Counted from the stretch's first letter, positions 10,869-22,535 are shown. The stretch is 64,000 nucleotides of DNA from Forficula auricularia (GCA_024734495.1 JALMQS010000411.1:2097405-2161404); one strand, 5' to 3'. Translations and numbers: made by a program. The notes: generated from the letters alone by a model not told the origin.

Positions 10869-11923
10869 CAGTGGCGTGCGGTCAATGAAAATTGTGGATG
10901 CGGCGCATCCGTAAAATTTAAAACATTTAGAGCAGGGCTTCTTAAAATTTTTGATTGGCGACCCCATTTTGACTGAGAAGTCATTGTTGCCCTGTTTCGC
11001 TACACCAAAATTCAGCTTCCCGGCCCCAAATAGGGTCTCGACCCACAATTAAAGAAACTCTGATTTAGAGTATTTTCATAAATATCGACTTCAAAATTTC
11101 AGGAGGATCTTTAAATTTTCAAATTATTATCCGTTATTTCAAATATTTCAATAAAAAACATTTTTTGTTTTGAAAAATATAATAGTTCTCAAAATGAAAT
11201 AAAATTGTTGCATAGTTTCAAGGACCAATTAAAATGAATGATTATCCCGAAAGGGTGCGGGTAGAAGGTTTCAACTCCCTACCTTGTATATCTTCCAGTT
11301 GAAGAATGTCAAAGACAAGTTCAGACGAGTTTTAGTAGAATAAAAATTGTTCTCGCTGAAAAACTATTAAAATAGAAATAATATAAAAGTGGAATAAAAG
11401 AAAATGATTCGAGATCTCTCAATATATATGGTATGATCGAAAATAACTAAGAGTGCTTAGACAAGTCCTAGCTTGCTTATGGTATATCGTAACAATAGAA
11501 TTAGGAGACATTTAAGATTTTCATATAGGACAGGCTGATTCATCTCAGGGACTGCGGAGTTTAAGTCACAAGATTTTATTTCTGATTCCTACCCTCACTC
11601 ACAAAGAGAAAGGCTTGCAACAGCTGCATTTTGCCTTTAGAAAAGAACGAAAGCAAACTATTACATACCATATCCCACTGACTGGACGAATTGCAACATG
11701 TAAGTAAACACCAAAATTGGTGCACCAACAGTAAGTATCTTTTGGGGCGAAGGTGTTAAAATATATTTTTTTAAATCTAATTTTAAATTTGAAAAATAAC
11801 GAAAATGATGCCGTATTTGATGAAATTTGCAAAAAATAAGCTAAGATTAAAATAAAATTAAAAAAAATGAAGAGTAGTTTTTTGGACAGCATCTCCTGGT
11901 TGAAAAGTCACTAACCGCCACTG
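10869..11923. mobile_element. hAT-like non-autonomous element, CAGTGGCGTG type
   Basis: The left end is CAGTGGCGTGCGGTC and the right end ...ACCGCCACTG. A relative with the same layout is at 32896-34071. Internal phrases shared by both include GCGGCGCATCC, TTTCAGGAG and TCAAAGACAA. A smaller hAT MITE (10933-11062) is inserted near its left end. No clean 8-bp target duplication was seen, and no transposase frame is present. Confidence 0.6.
10933..11062. mobile_element. hAT MITE (130 bp) with perfect 8-bp target duplication
   Basis: CAGGGCTTCTTAAAATTTTT at the left and AAAGAAACTCTG at the right are flanked by ATTTAGAG on both sides (10925-10932 and 11063-11070). The interior carries GATTGGCGACCCCATTTTGA, shared with the copy at 44454-44561. 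It is nested inside the larger hAT-like element. Confidence 0.85.
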
Positions 11924-12106
11924 GTATATAATATTATATATGTGTCTGTATGTCTGTCAGAGCATTTATTATAGTAGCTCGTTAATTAAATACAAACATA
12001 TACAAACTCATACAAACATGAAATTTACAAGGTATATGCATAATTTTCCCTCAAAATCAAAAATTGTATTAAGCGAGTTATGTAGCCGCGGGTTTAAATT
12101 ATAATA

Positions 12107-12185
12107 AAGTAATAAACATACATATTAATATTTCAAATGAATATGGATAAAGTCCAGCAACAATCCGTTGCAGTTTATTTTTATT
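12107..12185 (-). repeat. fragment of the 7629 repeat family, minus orientation
   Basis: Reverse-complement match to the first 80 bp of the repeats at 7629 and 40641 (AACAATCCGTTGCAGTTTAT phrase). Confidence 0.55.
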
Positions 12186-12683
12186 TTTTATTTTAGTTTT
12201 GTTGTTATAAATCAAATCGACTAAAACCAAGCCCTAAATTGTAAATAATAGATTAAGCTTTTTTCAATTAATAAAACGAAATATTTCGTGATATTCTGTT
12301 TCAAATCAATAATCGCCTTTTTCGGATTTAACCAAAAATATCTTAAAACCCTGAGCTAGTGCGGTTTATTCATTTCAATTTTCACAATCAGCGCAACAAA
12401 CAGCTCTGCAGGAAGTGACCTAAAAACTAAAACACAAAGATAAATGTTTGTTTTTTGTCGGGCTGTGTAATCTATCAGCCGCCGTCCTAATTGGAAAGTT
12501 TAATTTTAATTTATTATTATCGGCTGGATTATCACTATTAATATGTTTGTTTTAAAATTGAAAACAAAACATGAATTATTTACTATTCCATTTGTTCAGT
12601 TGTCTGATTAGAATTAAATTTACCACCGACTAGGTTAATTTTCCAATCTTCTTATTCTTTGATTCTTTTAACCTGTAGAACAG

Positions 12684-12872
12684 GGGGGGGGGTCGGAGTA
12701 GGCTAGGCGGTAGCATGTCAGCCAGCTAACCAAGAGGACCCGAGTTCGAATCCGGCTCGAAGGCATCCGGCTAAAATCTGGCCCCGAGGTAGAGACAAAT
12801 TTAAAAATAAAAATAAATAGTATCGTAAATGGCTTATGGCTGACCATGGCCGAAAAGCCAAAAAAAAAAAAA
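12684..12872 (+). mobile_element. tRNA-derived SINE with poly(A) tail and 14-bp target duplication
   Basis: The body begins with a G-run and carries A-box-like GGCTAGGCGGTAGC (12701-12714) and B-box GAGTTCGAATCC (12742-12753). A tRNA-unrelated region ends in GGCCGAAAAGCC and a poly(A) tail of about 15. The flanks AACCTGTAGAACAG (12670-12683 and 12873-12886) are a perfect target-site duplication, which fixes both ends. Presumably transcribed by RNA polymerase III and mobilised by a LINE. Confidence 0.88.
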
Positions 12873-13154
12873 AACCTGTAGAACAGACATTCAGAATTAT
12901 TTGATATAGAAATGATGGTAAATCATAGTTTTACTTTATTTATAAGTTCGCCCAATAAGGCCATGCTAAAATTTGATTCACTGATAAATGCTTGTTATTG
13001 CGTAGGCAAGCAAATTACACAAACTTACGAATAGATTTATGGAGAAAAGGAGAAAATAACGTTCTGCTGTAAAAATGTCAGTTTTTTGATGTACCATTTA
13101 AAAAGTAAAACGGATCCATATTAGTGCCGCTACAAAGTCTGCTGTCTGTTATAG

Positions 13155-13522
13155 CAGTGGTTCTTAATAACATTTTTAAGCTGCGACACAAATTTGAGAA
13201 ATATGTTCATGTCGCGACCTAAAAAAAAATTTTCAATACCTTTTTTAGATCCTACTAAGCAATTTTCTTAAATTTTACAATGATCACCTTTTTTAAACTC
13301 ACATAACAATTAAGATAAACAAAGGTACTTTATCGATCCAAGGAAATTTCAATGAAAAAGCACTTGTTTTTATTATTTTTACTTTTAATTGTAGTGAAAA
13401 AATTAAACTATATTTTTAAGCTTATTAAATAAATAAATATTTGGTTAATGACGCTGTGCGACTGAAATATGCTTCGCGACCAAATTTTGGGTAGAGACCC
13501 AAAAGAAAGTTAAGAACCATCG
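13155..13522. mobile_element. hAT-like non-autonomous element (368 bp)
   Basis: The ends are CAGTGGTTCTTAA and TTAAGAACCATCG, with target duplication TGTTATAG at 13147-13154 and 13523-13530. It is the same family as 14412-14788 (shared TTTGAGAAATATGTT and GATCCAAGGAAA). It interrupts a copy of the 9385 repeat family, whose intact copies show the empty site. Non-coding. Confidence 0.87.
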
Positions 13523-14411
13523 TGTTATAGCATTCATTACAGCTCATAAACTAAATAAGACACAAACTTTAAATTTACAGGTTATATGTATTCATTTTGT
13601 CCAAAATCAAAAATCGCATTAAAATTTTGAGATAGTCGAATTTTTAGTGGGGACGAAAATATTAAAATAAAAATTTTTTTTGTATCATGAACTATGAAAA
13701 AGCTAACTATGTAAGGATATTAAATAGGTATTTTATTAAAAGACTTAATCTCAGTTAATCTCTTTTAGCTTGAATCTAATTGAATGTAAATCAATTTTAT
13801 AGCCTTGTAATTTAATCATTAATGTCCATGAGGGTTAGTTAACATATGTTGACCTGGGTTAGAGAGGTGTGCCTTGGTTTGTTTGAGGTTGAATGATTGG
13901 TTTTCCAACTCAAGAGTGAAGCTTTAATTTTGTATTATATTTGAGAGTCAAGTCACTCTAGTTTACTTTAGTAAATATTAATAACACCAGCCCTAAGGGA
14001 TGAAATTTCCATCTCTTTCCCTCTCTTTGCTTGAATAGGAACCAGACATTCATTCTTCAGTTTACTAATATTTTCTTATAAAACGACAATAGATAATATT
14101 AAAATCATGTTATAAGAAAAGTCAATATTGATTCTAAAAACAATAGAAAATATTTGTATTATTTTTAGAAACTTGAGTTCTGAAAAAAGCCATTTATGAA
14201 AAGAAAAAGAGAAAAATAACTGGTGTAAGAATTCGAAGCTTATTTACTAAAAAAATAAACAACCCCTGATATTTTTTAGAAGAAATCTAAATTTAATTTT
14301 TATTTATGTCAGAATATTTTTGTACTTAAAAAATTGTCATTTTTTACTTCACCATACGGTGTAGTCAAACCGGGATTTAAGATCATTGAGGCTCTATACG
14401 GTAAGCTAAAC

Positions 14412-14788
14412 CAGTGTTTCTTAACCTTTTTAAGCCGCGACTCACATTTGAGAAATATGTTTATGTTGCAACTCCTAAAAAAGATACATTTTTTAATTAC
14501 CTTTATTTAGATCATACTTAAGCAATTTTCTTAAATTTTACAATTATGATATTTTTTAACTTACATATAATTTTTTTAACAATTAAGATAACCAAAGGTA
14601 CTTTTCGATCCAAGGAAAATTTAATGAAAAAGCACGTGTTTTTCATATTTTTTCACTTTAGTATTGAATAATTCAAAACATATTTCTAAACTTATTGAAA
14701 TTAGGTAAAATATTTGGACTCTGCGTGACCTAAAGCATATGCTTCACGACCCAATTTTGGGTCGCGATTCATAGGTTAAGAACCACTG
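14412..14788. mobile_element. hAT-like non-autonomous element (377 bp)
   Basis: The ends are CAGTGTTTCTTAACC and GGTTAAGAACCACTG, a near-perfect TIR, with target duplication AGCTAAAC at 14404-14411 and 14789-14796. Sister of 13155-13522. No transposase frame. Confidence 0.88.
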
Positions 14789-14798
14789 AGCTAAACCA

Positions 14799-15000
14799 TT
14801 ATTTATTTATTTATTTGACAAACACAAGGACTAGTAGCCCATTTACAAAAAAAGAAATACATATTCACAATACAAAAAATACATTCATAAATTTAGTGTT
14901 ATATCACATAAAAATAATTATCACATAAAAACAATATGCCAACATACTGAGTCGTTCAATATTTAATTCCAATGTAAAACAGTGATTTTCAATTATGGAG
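14799..15000 (-). mobile_element. probable LINE 3' tail, minus orientation
   Basis: The TTAT/TTTA microsatellite tail (14799-14817) abuts GACAAACACAAGGACTAGTA, a layout mirroring the (ATTT)n tail of the retroposon at 42150-42481. No ORF is left. The 5' limit is uncertain. Confidence 0.35.
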
Positions 15001-15204
15001 GCCCTTTTGTATAATTTGTGCAAATCGTCCATGAACCGTGAGTGTGTATCTGTCATAGAATGATTTAATGGTATTAAATTAATTTAGGTAATTTTTATAT
15101 TTGTTTCTTTCGTGAATAATCACTTAATCCTGAACAACTTTTGTGTGTGAGGCCCTAACCTTTATCTTCACACAGCTTATTGGAAATTCTGAGGCTGAGT
15201 ACGT

Positions 15205-15720
15205 ATGTTGATGTATTGTAATCGTCCATGAAATAAGTGATTGTTTTTTTTTTTTTTTTTTACTTCGTTTTTTCGAAATATCTCAAAAATAGTTGAATTT
15301 TGATAAAAAAAAAAACTGGGTGAATTAAACTTTTCAGTCTAAAAAAATTGAAAGAAACCATGTCGTTTAGTTACAAGAAAGCCTTATATCGAAAAATTTA
15401 TATTTTAAAAGATATTATTTATTTTGTCAAAATGTCTGTTAGCGAGTGCGTGAGTTACTGTGACACTAAATTTTGATCAAAAACTAATGTAGATATCAAA
15501 ATGAAATTTTATATTTATATATTTTATATTGAGTTTAAGAGGATATTATATTTTGGATGAAATCGAACCAAAATTACGGAGTACGGGTTTAAAAATTTGA
15601 ACTCTTTCTCCGATTTGAAGCAAATTTGAATCAATTGAAAAAATTTAATTTTGCCGAGAGTAGCAGAGTTGTTGATTCATAGAGAGAAACAAAGAGGTTG
15701 TCCTCTGCTTGATGCATCAA
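15205..15720 (+). repeat. interspersed repeat, CGTGCATGAAA family (copy 1)
   Basis: Begins ATTGTAATCGTCCATGAAAT and shares the order of phrases TTCGAAATATCTCAAAAA and GTCAAAATGTCTGTTAG with 25545-26164 and 27093-27600. Non-coding; class unknown. Confidence 0.55.
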
Positions 15721-16472
15721 ATTTGAATTGCTACTCTTTAGAACCATGTGAAACTATTGCGTACAAATTCAATTTATTTTGTTATTTCATTTTAATAAGA
15801 AATAAAATTATTTAGAATTAATCAAATACTTTTGATAGAAAAATTATTCAAAACGTTGTTAAAAAGCTAAAACTAAAATTTGACTCAATCTGGATGAAGA
15901 GTCTCAAAAGGTCCTTAAAGATTATTAATGAAAAAGTCATTTAATTATATTCGAAACGTTGTTAGAGAGGAAAATTAAAATTTGGTTCAATTTAGATCAA
16001 AAGTATAAAAAGATCCTTAAGGATAATTAATGAAAAAGTCACTTAATTTTATTCAAAATCTTGTTAAATAGCTAAAAATAAAATTTGGCTCTATTTGGAT
16101 GAAGAGAGTCAATAGGTCCTTGAGGATACTAGATCAAAAAGTCTCGGGGCGCAGAATCATGTACTTTTAATTAATTTCGACAAAGTGCCCCACGCTTTTT
16201 GATTATTACATTATTATGTGCTTTTTAGTGCTTTAAAGTCTGTTTAGTATTTTTTTAATATAATTTATTGATTATTACATTATTATGTACTTTTTAGTTC
16301 ATTAGCGTGTTTTTTAGTTTTTTAAACTATAATTTATTTTTTTACTTTTTAGTCTTAATTATTTTTATAGAGAAAAGTTTGCGGATTTAACAGAACAAAA
16401 GTCACATTGATAGATACATTCATACATACAGGTGAATCTAATATAAAGCCTGTAAAAAAGGCTTTATTTATT
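15720..16472. other. AT-rich, low-level internal repeats
   Basis: Three spaced imperfect units around AAAATTTGGCTC/TATTTGGATGA and GGTCCTTAAGGATAATTAATGAAAAAGTCA (15880, 15960 and 16070) look like a decayed tandem array with a period of about 85-115 bp. No gene seen. Confidence 0.4.
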
Positions 16473-16995
16473 ATTTTTTTTTTTAATGCAATCGAATGCA
16501 AGAAGGGGTGCACATGGGGCAAAGATGCAGCTCCCATGGATCTCGAAAGACCCTTGCATTATCACTGAAGAGAAGCGGAAAGGCGTCTAGGCTAGAGAGG
16601 GTGCAGACGCAGGTGTCTCATGCACCCCGGTTTTGAAGGTTTGAAGACTCGCAGGTGCTGGGAAAGATATGAGGCTGGGAGAGAGTTCCAGTTCCCTGAA
16701 GTCATGGGGGATATATGAATCTCGCGAATGAAGTGGTCTCGGCACTTTTCTAATTTGACCGCGAAAAAGAGCGTTGGGAGTCGGCAAAACGTGTGCAGGC
16801 GTGCAAAGCATGCTTTGGGGGAATTATTGACTTTATCTCATCAGAGCACCTGCCGCAGTGGTAGTATCTCATAGAAAAGGGAAAGGGCGGAGAGCATCTC
16901 TCTTCGATGAGCCAAAGCGAGTCGAGGGAGTCGGTGAGGGGTAGAATCGTCAATTAGCCTGACGGCTCGTTTCTTGAAATTGCATCAGAGCGTGG
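16473..16995 (-). pseudogene. Jockey/CR1-like LINE fragment, C-terminal part of ORF2
   Basis: A T-run (16473-16484) marks the 3' tail. The minus strand then reads the 3' UTR and the ORF2 C-terminus (GRCSDEIKSIIPPK, RFADSQ) with several small insertions and frameshifts relative to the copies at 37.6 and 38.5 kb. It ends abruptly near 16995, so it is 5' truncated and the most decayed of the three close copies. Confidence 0.8.
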
Positions 16996-18075
16996 GATAA
17001 ATGATATATGAAAATACTCTTCGAATTGGAAGAGGGAAAAAAAATTGGCATTAAAATATTCCAAAGAGAAAACTTTTTATGATTTCTGTGTGCATTAAAT
17101 AATTGCATTCTAAAATAAATTTGATTAAAATATAAATAAAAGCTTGTAAAACGTTGGTTAATGATTTTTATTTTAGTTAAAAATAGCTTTATTTGAATAT
17201 ATACTATACATTTTTCAGAATTTATTGAAAGTTAGAGCAAAGGGGGCTAATATATTACTATTCAAATGATTACTAGATCACCTTGAAATTTAACTACGAT
17301 ATTCCGGGAAATCGAGAGACAGTAATTTTAATTTTAATACTAGCTTCTGAATTGCATTCAAAGTAGAGATTTGGTTCGCATACTAAAGCCATGGATACTG
17401 CATTGCTGGACCTTAGTAATAGAACATAATTTCGTTGAAAATATAAAAATATTTAATAAATATGATTACAGAAAAAAAATTAAATTTTACTTCGAATATT
17501 AATTTGAATTTGTGGATGGACCGTAAAATTTGTGAATAACTTAAGGACGTATCAGTTTTTCGGTCAAAAATAACACCTTAATTGTTTATTTCTAAAATTT
17601 CGATCCTTTCTTATTTCGTTCTATTTGCTTTAATAACGGCAATTTCCGAATCTAAACAGACTGACTTTATAAAATGAGGCAAGTGTGAAATCAAACATAA
17701 TTAATTGTAATTATTTATTGATCATAAATAAATAATACTACAAGTTTAACTTGGACAGTATAAACAATAGATAATACGAATAAGAAATTTATTTTGCATT
17801 TTTCAGTAAATTCAATATTCCGGGCGCCTGGAAAACTTAAGCATTGGTCAGCGTAATGAGTAATAATTTTTCATTTCATTTTATCACCAAAGATCAATTC
17901 TTTTATATTTTACAAAAATAATTAAATATTGTAGCTCTTAACCGAAATCGAACTTGAATTTGAATTATATTTTTCATTTAGAGCTTTTTAAATAATTCAA
18001 TTGTTTTTGCACGGTTATGAACAAATTTTCTAAGATTCTTCCAAAACTTAAGTGACTAGAATTTATTTTTATAAA
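16996..18075. other. AT-rich, nothing recognised
   Basis: No supported coding, RNA or TIR structure. Confidence 0.35.
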
Positions 18076-18099
18076 TTAAATGGTTTGTTCAGTCACATA

Positions 18100-18147
18100 A
18101 AATAAATAAATAGAGTAATTTTAGACTATTAACATTTTTTATTAGAT
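18100..18147 (-). other. superseded entry: see 18151-18200 for the motif
   Basis: Placeholder kept only to flag that the motif coordinates are those of the next entry; carries no separate claim. Confidence 0.01.
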
Positions 18148-18150
18148 AGA

Positions 18151-18200
18151 TATAATAAACAGTTTCGGTCAACTCTGGTAGACCATCTTCAGTAGTACTG
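18151..18200 (-). ncRNA. candidate hammerhead ribozyme in fold-back element
   Basis: On the minus strand, CTGAAGA (18192-18186) and an extra T are followed by stem II GGTC/GACC (18184-18181 with 18170-18167), GAAA (18166-18163), then A-C-T-G-T as a tiny stem III and U as putative cleavage nucleotide. Stem I is weak (2 bp, mismatch, 3 bp). Core and stem II are clear; activity is doubtful. Confidence 0.4.
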
Positions 18201-18249
18201 AAAATTGAAACATTTTTTATATATACAATTACACAAAACTGTTTAGTAA

Positions 18250-18694
18250 GGCTAGGCACATCTGGTCGATTTTCAGTCTACTCAACAGTTTAGTTGTGTT
18301 GGTTTGAAATCGTGATGCATTATCAATTTATAACCAACTCAACTGTTTAATCGTTGATGAATCGTGTTGTATGCACACACGGTGTCGACATCAAGTCAAC
18401 TTTTGAATTCCTTTCTTTTGTATTTGGGCATTGATTAAATAATATAATCTCGAAAAAAATTCAGTGGTCAACTAAATTATTGATTGTCTGTGCGCTCCAA
18501 TATGCAGCTGTGATATTATCGTAGTTGAAAGATAGTTGCTCGATTTTTTTACCAAAAGTGCTCATCGATCGATTTTGATTAAACAATCGAGTTGATCTGC
18601 AGTTGTGTTGTGTATGGACCTATATTAAACTTAATATATTTATGTCCATCAACTAAACTATCGCTCGACTGAAAATCGACTATGTGTGCTAGCC
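18250..18694. mobile_element. MITE with about 30-bp terminal inverted repeats
   Basis: GGCTAGGCACATCTGGTCGA at the left is matched by the inverse of TCGACTATGTGTGCTAGCC at the right, both continuing into GATTTTCAGTC. The interior is partly palindromic. It sits in the loop of the 18076-18775 fold-back element. No ORF. Confidence 0.65.
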
Positions 18695-18974
18695 TAAATC
18701 TATCTAATAAATAATGTTAATTGTCTAAAATTACTCTATTTATTTATTTTATGTGACTGAACGGACCCTTTAACTTATAAAAAGAAAAATTTTGAATTAT
18801 AAAATATAAATAAATAACTGTACTAATTAATGTCCTCAAAATGTAGTCTGAATTTGAACTTGATTTATGACGTTGGTGCGCCTGTATTTAGGCAACTAAT
18901 TGGGCGCAGAAGAATGAAAGCTGCGTAAGAGCTAGGCAAGTCCAGTCGTTGATGGAATGCACCAGAGCTTATGG

Positions 18975-19958
18975 CAGAGGTGGCCACAACGTGGCTCGCG
19001 AGCCGCATGCGGCTCTTCAGTCAATCTCGTGAGGCTCTTGAACCCTCTTGAATAATACTGATTTTAAAAAGTACATGGTGTGGCATAAAGATCTACCACA
19101 TTTTGAAGAGGTATAAAAAAATGAAAAAATTAAACTAGGAAAAAACTGAATATATTTTTGAAGAGAATATAAAATATTTTTTTTATGTATTTTAAACATT
19201 ATCAGACAAAAGGGGGGGTCAAAAATGAAAATTCTAGCTCTTTCGACCAAACTCAACCAAATTTTGTATACATATTCTGTGGACCCCCAGAAGGCCAGAA
19301 ATGCAAAAACTAACCACCCAAAACGGGGGATGGTCAAAATTGAAAATTCTAGCCCTTTCAACCAAAATCAACCAAAATTTTGTATACCCAGAGGGCTAGA
19401 AATGCAAAAACTAACCACCCTAAATGGGGAGAGGGTCAAAAATGAAAATTCTAGCCCTTTCGACCAAACTATGTATACAAAATTTGGTTAGTTTTTGCAT
19501 TTCTAGCCTTTTGGGTATCCACAGAATATGTATACAAAATTTGGTTGAGTTTGATCAAAAGGGCTAGAATTTTTTTTGACCCCCCCCCTCCCCTTTTTTT
19601 GTCTGATAATGTTAAAAATACATTTAAAAAAATTTCATTTATTTTCTTTTCAAAAATAAATTTAGTTTTTTTCTAGTTAAATTTTTTTCATTTTTTTATA
19701 TCTCTTCAAAATGTGGTAGATCTTTATGCCACACCCTGTATAATAATTAAATTAAAAAAATAATAATACAAAAATTATTTTTGTAATGTTATAAGTAAGT
19801 AGAGCAAAAAATATATGTTACTTCATTTATATTTTATAAAATAAAAAAATGTGTCTTTTTTTAATAAACCATTAATTAATCTCCAAACAATGTGGCTCGC
19901 TTTGAAACAGTTTTATAAATTTGCGGCTCCCAAAGTATAAGGTTAGTGGCCACCCCTG
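18975..19958. mobile_element. hAT-like non-autonomous element, CAGAGGTGGCCAC type
   Basis: The ends are CAGAGGTGGCCAC and GTGGCCACCCCTG, with perfect target duplication GCTTATGG (18967-18974, 19959-19966). The subterminal GGCTCGCGAGCCGCATGCGG is GC-rich. Most of the interior is a nested mariner-like MITE, so the original element was about 320 bp. No transposase. Confidence 0.88.
19074..19738. mobile_element. mariner-like palindromic MITE nested in hAT element
   Basis: Long TIRs (GTGTGGCATAAAGATCTACC at the left, its inverse at the right) continue for about 60 bp and are flanked by TA (19072-19073, 19739-19740). The core holds a second inverted pair (about 19215-19320 and 19487-19590) with phrases such as CAACCAAATTTTGTATACA, also seen in the repeats at 25.9, 43.6 and 48.8 kb. 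No transposase frame. Confidence 0.78.
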
Positions 19959-20091
19959 GCTTATGGCATGTAAGCCACACAGTTCAATAGATTAATATAA
20001 AATTGAAAATGCGTATTTTTTGATTTTAATAAATTATTATATAAAAATACAAATTAGCTAATTTATACATTCTATCATAATTGCTAATAAA

Positions 20092-20638
20092 TTGTTCTAT
20101 TTGCCTTACCTTAAAACAAACACAAGACCCGCTAAGTTAAAGTTAGGCAAAAGATCTTTCCCTGGGGAGTTTTCTACTCTCTATCTCTTTCGTGTCCGTA
20201 GCATTAGAGGTTCGCATCTCGTTCGTCACCTTCTCAGCCCCGCAAAACCCCGTTCTCCTTCAGACACTCACTGATTAATGAATATTCAGACGTTTCGGTG
20301 TCACGTTCGACACGAAGACCTTCGTAAATGTGACATGTCACGGTTGAATTGGTTTCAACTGTCGAAAACTGAAGAGAAGGTGTGTGTAAGTGAGAGAGGG
20401 TGAAACGTGCTCGCTCAGTTACTCTTGGTGGATGATGACGATGTTGGATGGGGTTGGATGGCCCGCCAACTCGAATGACTTTGCTGCAAAGTATAAGAGC
20501 AACAACGACGGTAGTCGCCTTCCTCATTATGTAAATGGAAATGTAAGAAAAAAAAAAATAAAACAAGAAAAAAACATTCCACTTTGCATTACACGTCACC
20601 TCTCTTCAGTGGGATTAAGAATAGGAAATTTAAAATAA
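20092..20638. other. GC-richer island, possible exon or promoter
   Basis: The base composition is near-balanced and unlike the AT-rich flanks. On the minus strand, a frame from ATG 20527 starts MRKATTVVVALILCSKVIRV, which resembles a signal peptide and runs to a stop near 20234. On the + strand there are donor-like sites (AAGGTGTGTAAG). No homology is recognised, so coding status is open. It could equally be a promoter or a fragment of an unknown element. Confidence 0.25.
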
Positions 20639-20924
20639 TGAGCATGAACTGGCATCAGATTTAAGATACTTAAGAAATAAAATAAAATATAAGTAAGTAT
20701 AGGTATATAAGAAGCCTAAATGGATATTTTGTTGATTCTATCTCTTTTTAAAATCCGAAATAAATAAAAATAAAAATATATTTAAAATAAAAATAAACTT
20801 TAAAAGCACTTTTTTAATTGAAAAGATTTCATTTGCCGAGAGTAGCAGAGTTTATGATTCCTAAAGAGACGAATGAAGTTGATGTTTAAATAAACATATA
20901 TTTGCGTATAAAATGAATATATTA

Positions 20925-21035
20925 TATAGTATATTTCCTAGATTTGACCTTCATCAGTCTTTTTGATTATAATAATTCCATCTGTTATTTCTCAAGGTCA
21001 AACCTTTAAAAATATAGTCTCTAAAAAATAAATTA
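20925..21035. repeat. decayed relative of the 30.1-kb hammerhead palindrome
   Basis: CTTCATCAGTC (minus: CTGATGA) on the left side and ATATAGTCTCTAxAAAATAA on the right match the two arms of the 30078-30441 palindrome in order and orientation, but stem II and GAAA are eroded. Confidence 0.4.
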
Positions 21036-21039
21036 TATA

Positions 21040-22535
21040 TATATATTAAGGAACACTTTTATATTTCAAAATTGGATTGAAAATTAAATAAGAATTATTA
21101 TATGAATGTACTCGAAATTTTAAGAAAAAAGGCTAAGTAGACCTAGGTCAAAATTCTATTACAAGATTCTATCCAAAAAAATAACCTAACAGAAGAATTC
21201 ACTTAAACAAAAAATAGACTGTCCTCACTGAGAGTTTAGTAGATTTTTCTCTGTTGTTCATACTAATAATTTATAAAAACAAAAATAATCTTTATAAGAA
21301 AAACAATCGCAGAACGAGAATCTTATGTCAATTTAAATATAGATATAAATTATAATAGGATTATTCAATTTAAAAACTATACATATGTACTTGTGATGTG
21401 CGGGTTCAATAAATATCTGTAAACTGTACCCATGTGTTCAAGGTATAGAAAAACATATTATGATATTCCCATATTATTGAGAACTAAATTCTCCCAAGTG
21501 CCTATCTTTGACATACCTGGGTTAAGAGGACATTTTCAAAGTACTTGAAGAAATGGGAGTTCATAATGAATAGCTTAAAAATGTCTGCAAAAGTGAAGAA
21601 AATTTTTTCCAGAGAAAATCCACAAGAGGTTGTCATCTACTAGATCCGAGATGAAATGCATTATTTTTAATTATATTATGTGAGAAAACACCCCTTCCGA
21701 CATAATATTAAAAATAATCAATTCAATCACGGATTTAATAGTTAACAATCTATTGTGATTTCCTTGAAATTTAAGGTCTGCTTAGATCGGTAATCTGAAT
21801 GAACTTTTATATTCAAAATCATTTTTAGCCGTGATATTTGTTTGTTTTGTGTTTGTATGCCTGGATTCTGACACCTTCGATATCTTAATAACCACAGTCT
21901 TGGAAAGTTCGTTCTTTGACCATTTTTTAATTCGAAGAACTGTTTAGATTTTGGCCTCTCTAGCTTTAGAACTTACGGTTCAAAAATGCAGAAAACATTT
22001 TTCATTGATTTAATTGAAATTTTAAAGCCATCTCATAATATATCATAGCTATAAGAGAGCATACCGAATCTTGAAAAAGTTTTCCTTTTTTTCCCTTATG
22101 TTCATTTAAAAATTAAACAAAGAGTTAAGCGCTACATTTTATAAACCAGTAAAACTGAATACTTACTAATAATTTTGATAAAAAGTCTACTCTAAAGCTA
22201 TTATGTTTACTAAACGTATTGGTTCTGCTCTTTTAAGCGAATTTATTACTCTGTTAAATCAAGATACATTCATTTATTCATATTTGTTTTTTGTCCTTTT
22301 TTCTATTTCATTCTATAAATCGAATATGTAAAATATTTCGAAACTATAGTCCATGACATTTTCTATATACTTTCATTTTTCTCCATTTCCTTTCAATAAT
22401 AAATCTCTTTTAAAGGATTAAAAAAAGTTTGCCCATTTAACGGGGGGTAGACTATGAAATAGAAGAAGAAAGAGGGCGTAAAAATGAGGGTAACAAGATT
22501 AATATAAGATTTTATGGTTATTATTTATTATCTTC

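Larger units (their letters stand above)
18076..18775. mobile_element. inverted-repeat (fold-back) element with hammerhead-like motif
   Basis: Arms of about 80 bp (18076-18160 and 18695-18770) are near-perfect inverse copies containing GAGTAATTTTAGAC and TATTTTATGTGACTGAAC. A hammerhead-like motif on the minus strand lies just inside the left arm. The corresponding part of the right arm is lost where a MITE (18250-18694) sits in the loop. Confidence 0.65.

Noticed and set aside
18100..18147. Separate motif entry placed near the left arm of the 18.1-kb element
   Set aside because: Only the left inverted-repeat arm lies here; the hammerhead-like motif itself is at 18151-18200, and the low-confidence placeholder feature should be ignored.
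20280..20350. CCGAAACGTC with a GTGTC...GACAC hairpin on the minus strand as another hammerhead
   Set aside because: The CUGANGA box is absent at the required place, so the core cannot form.
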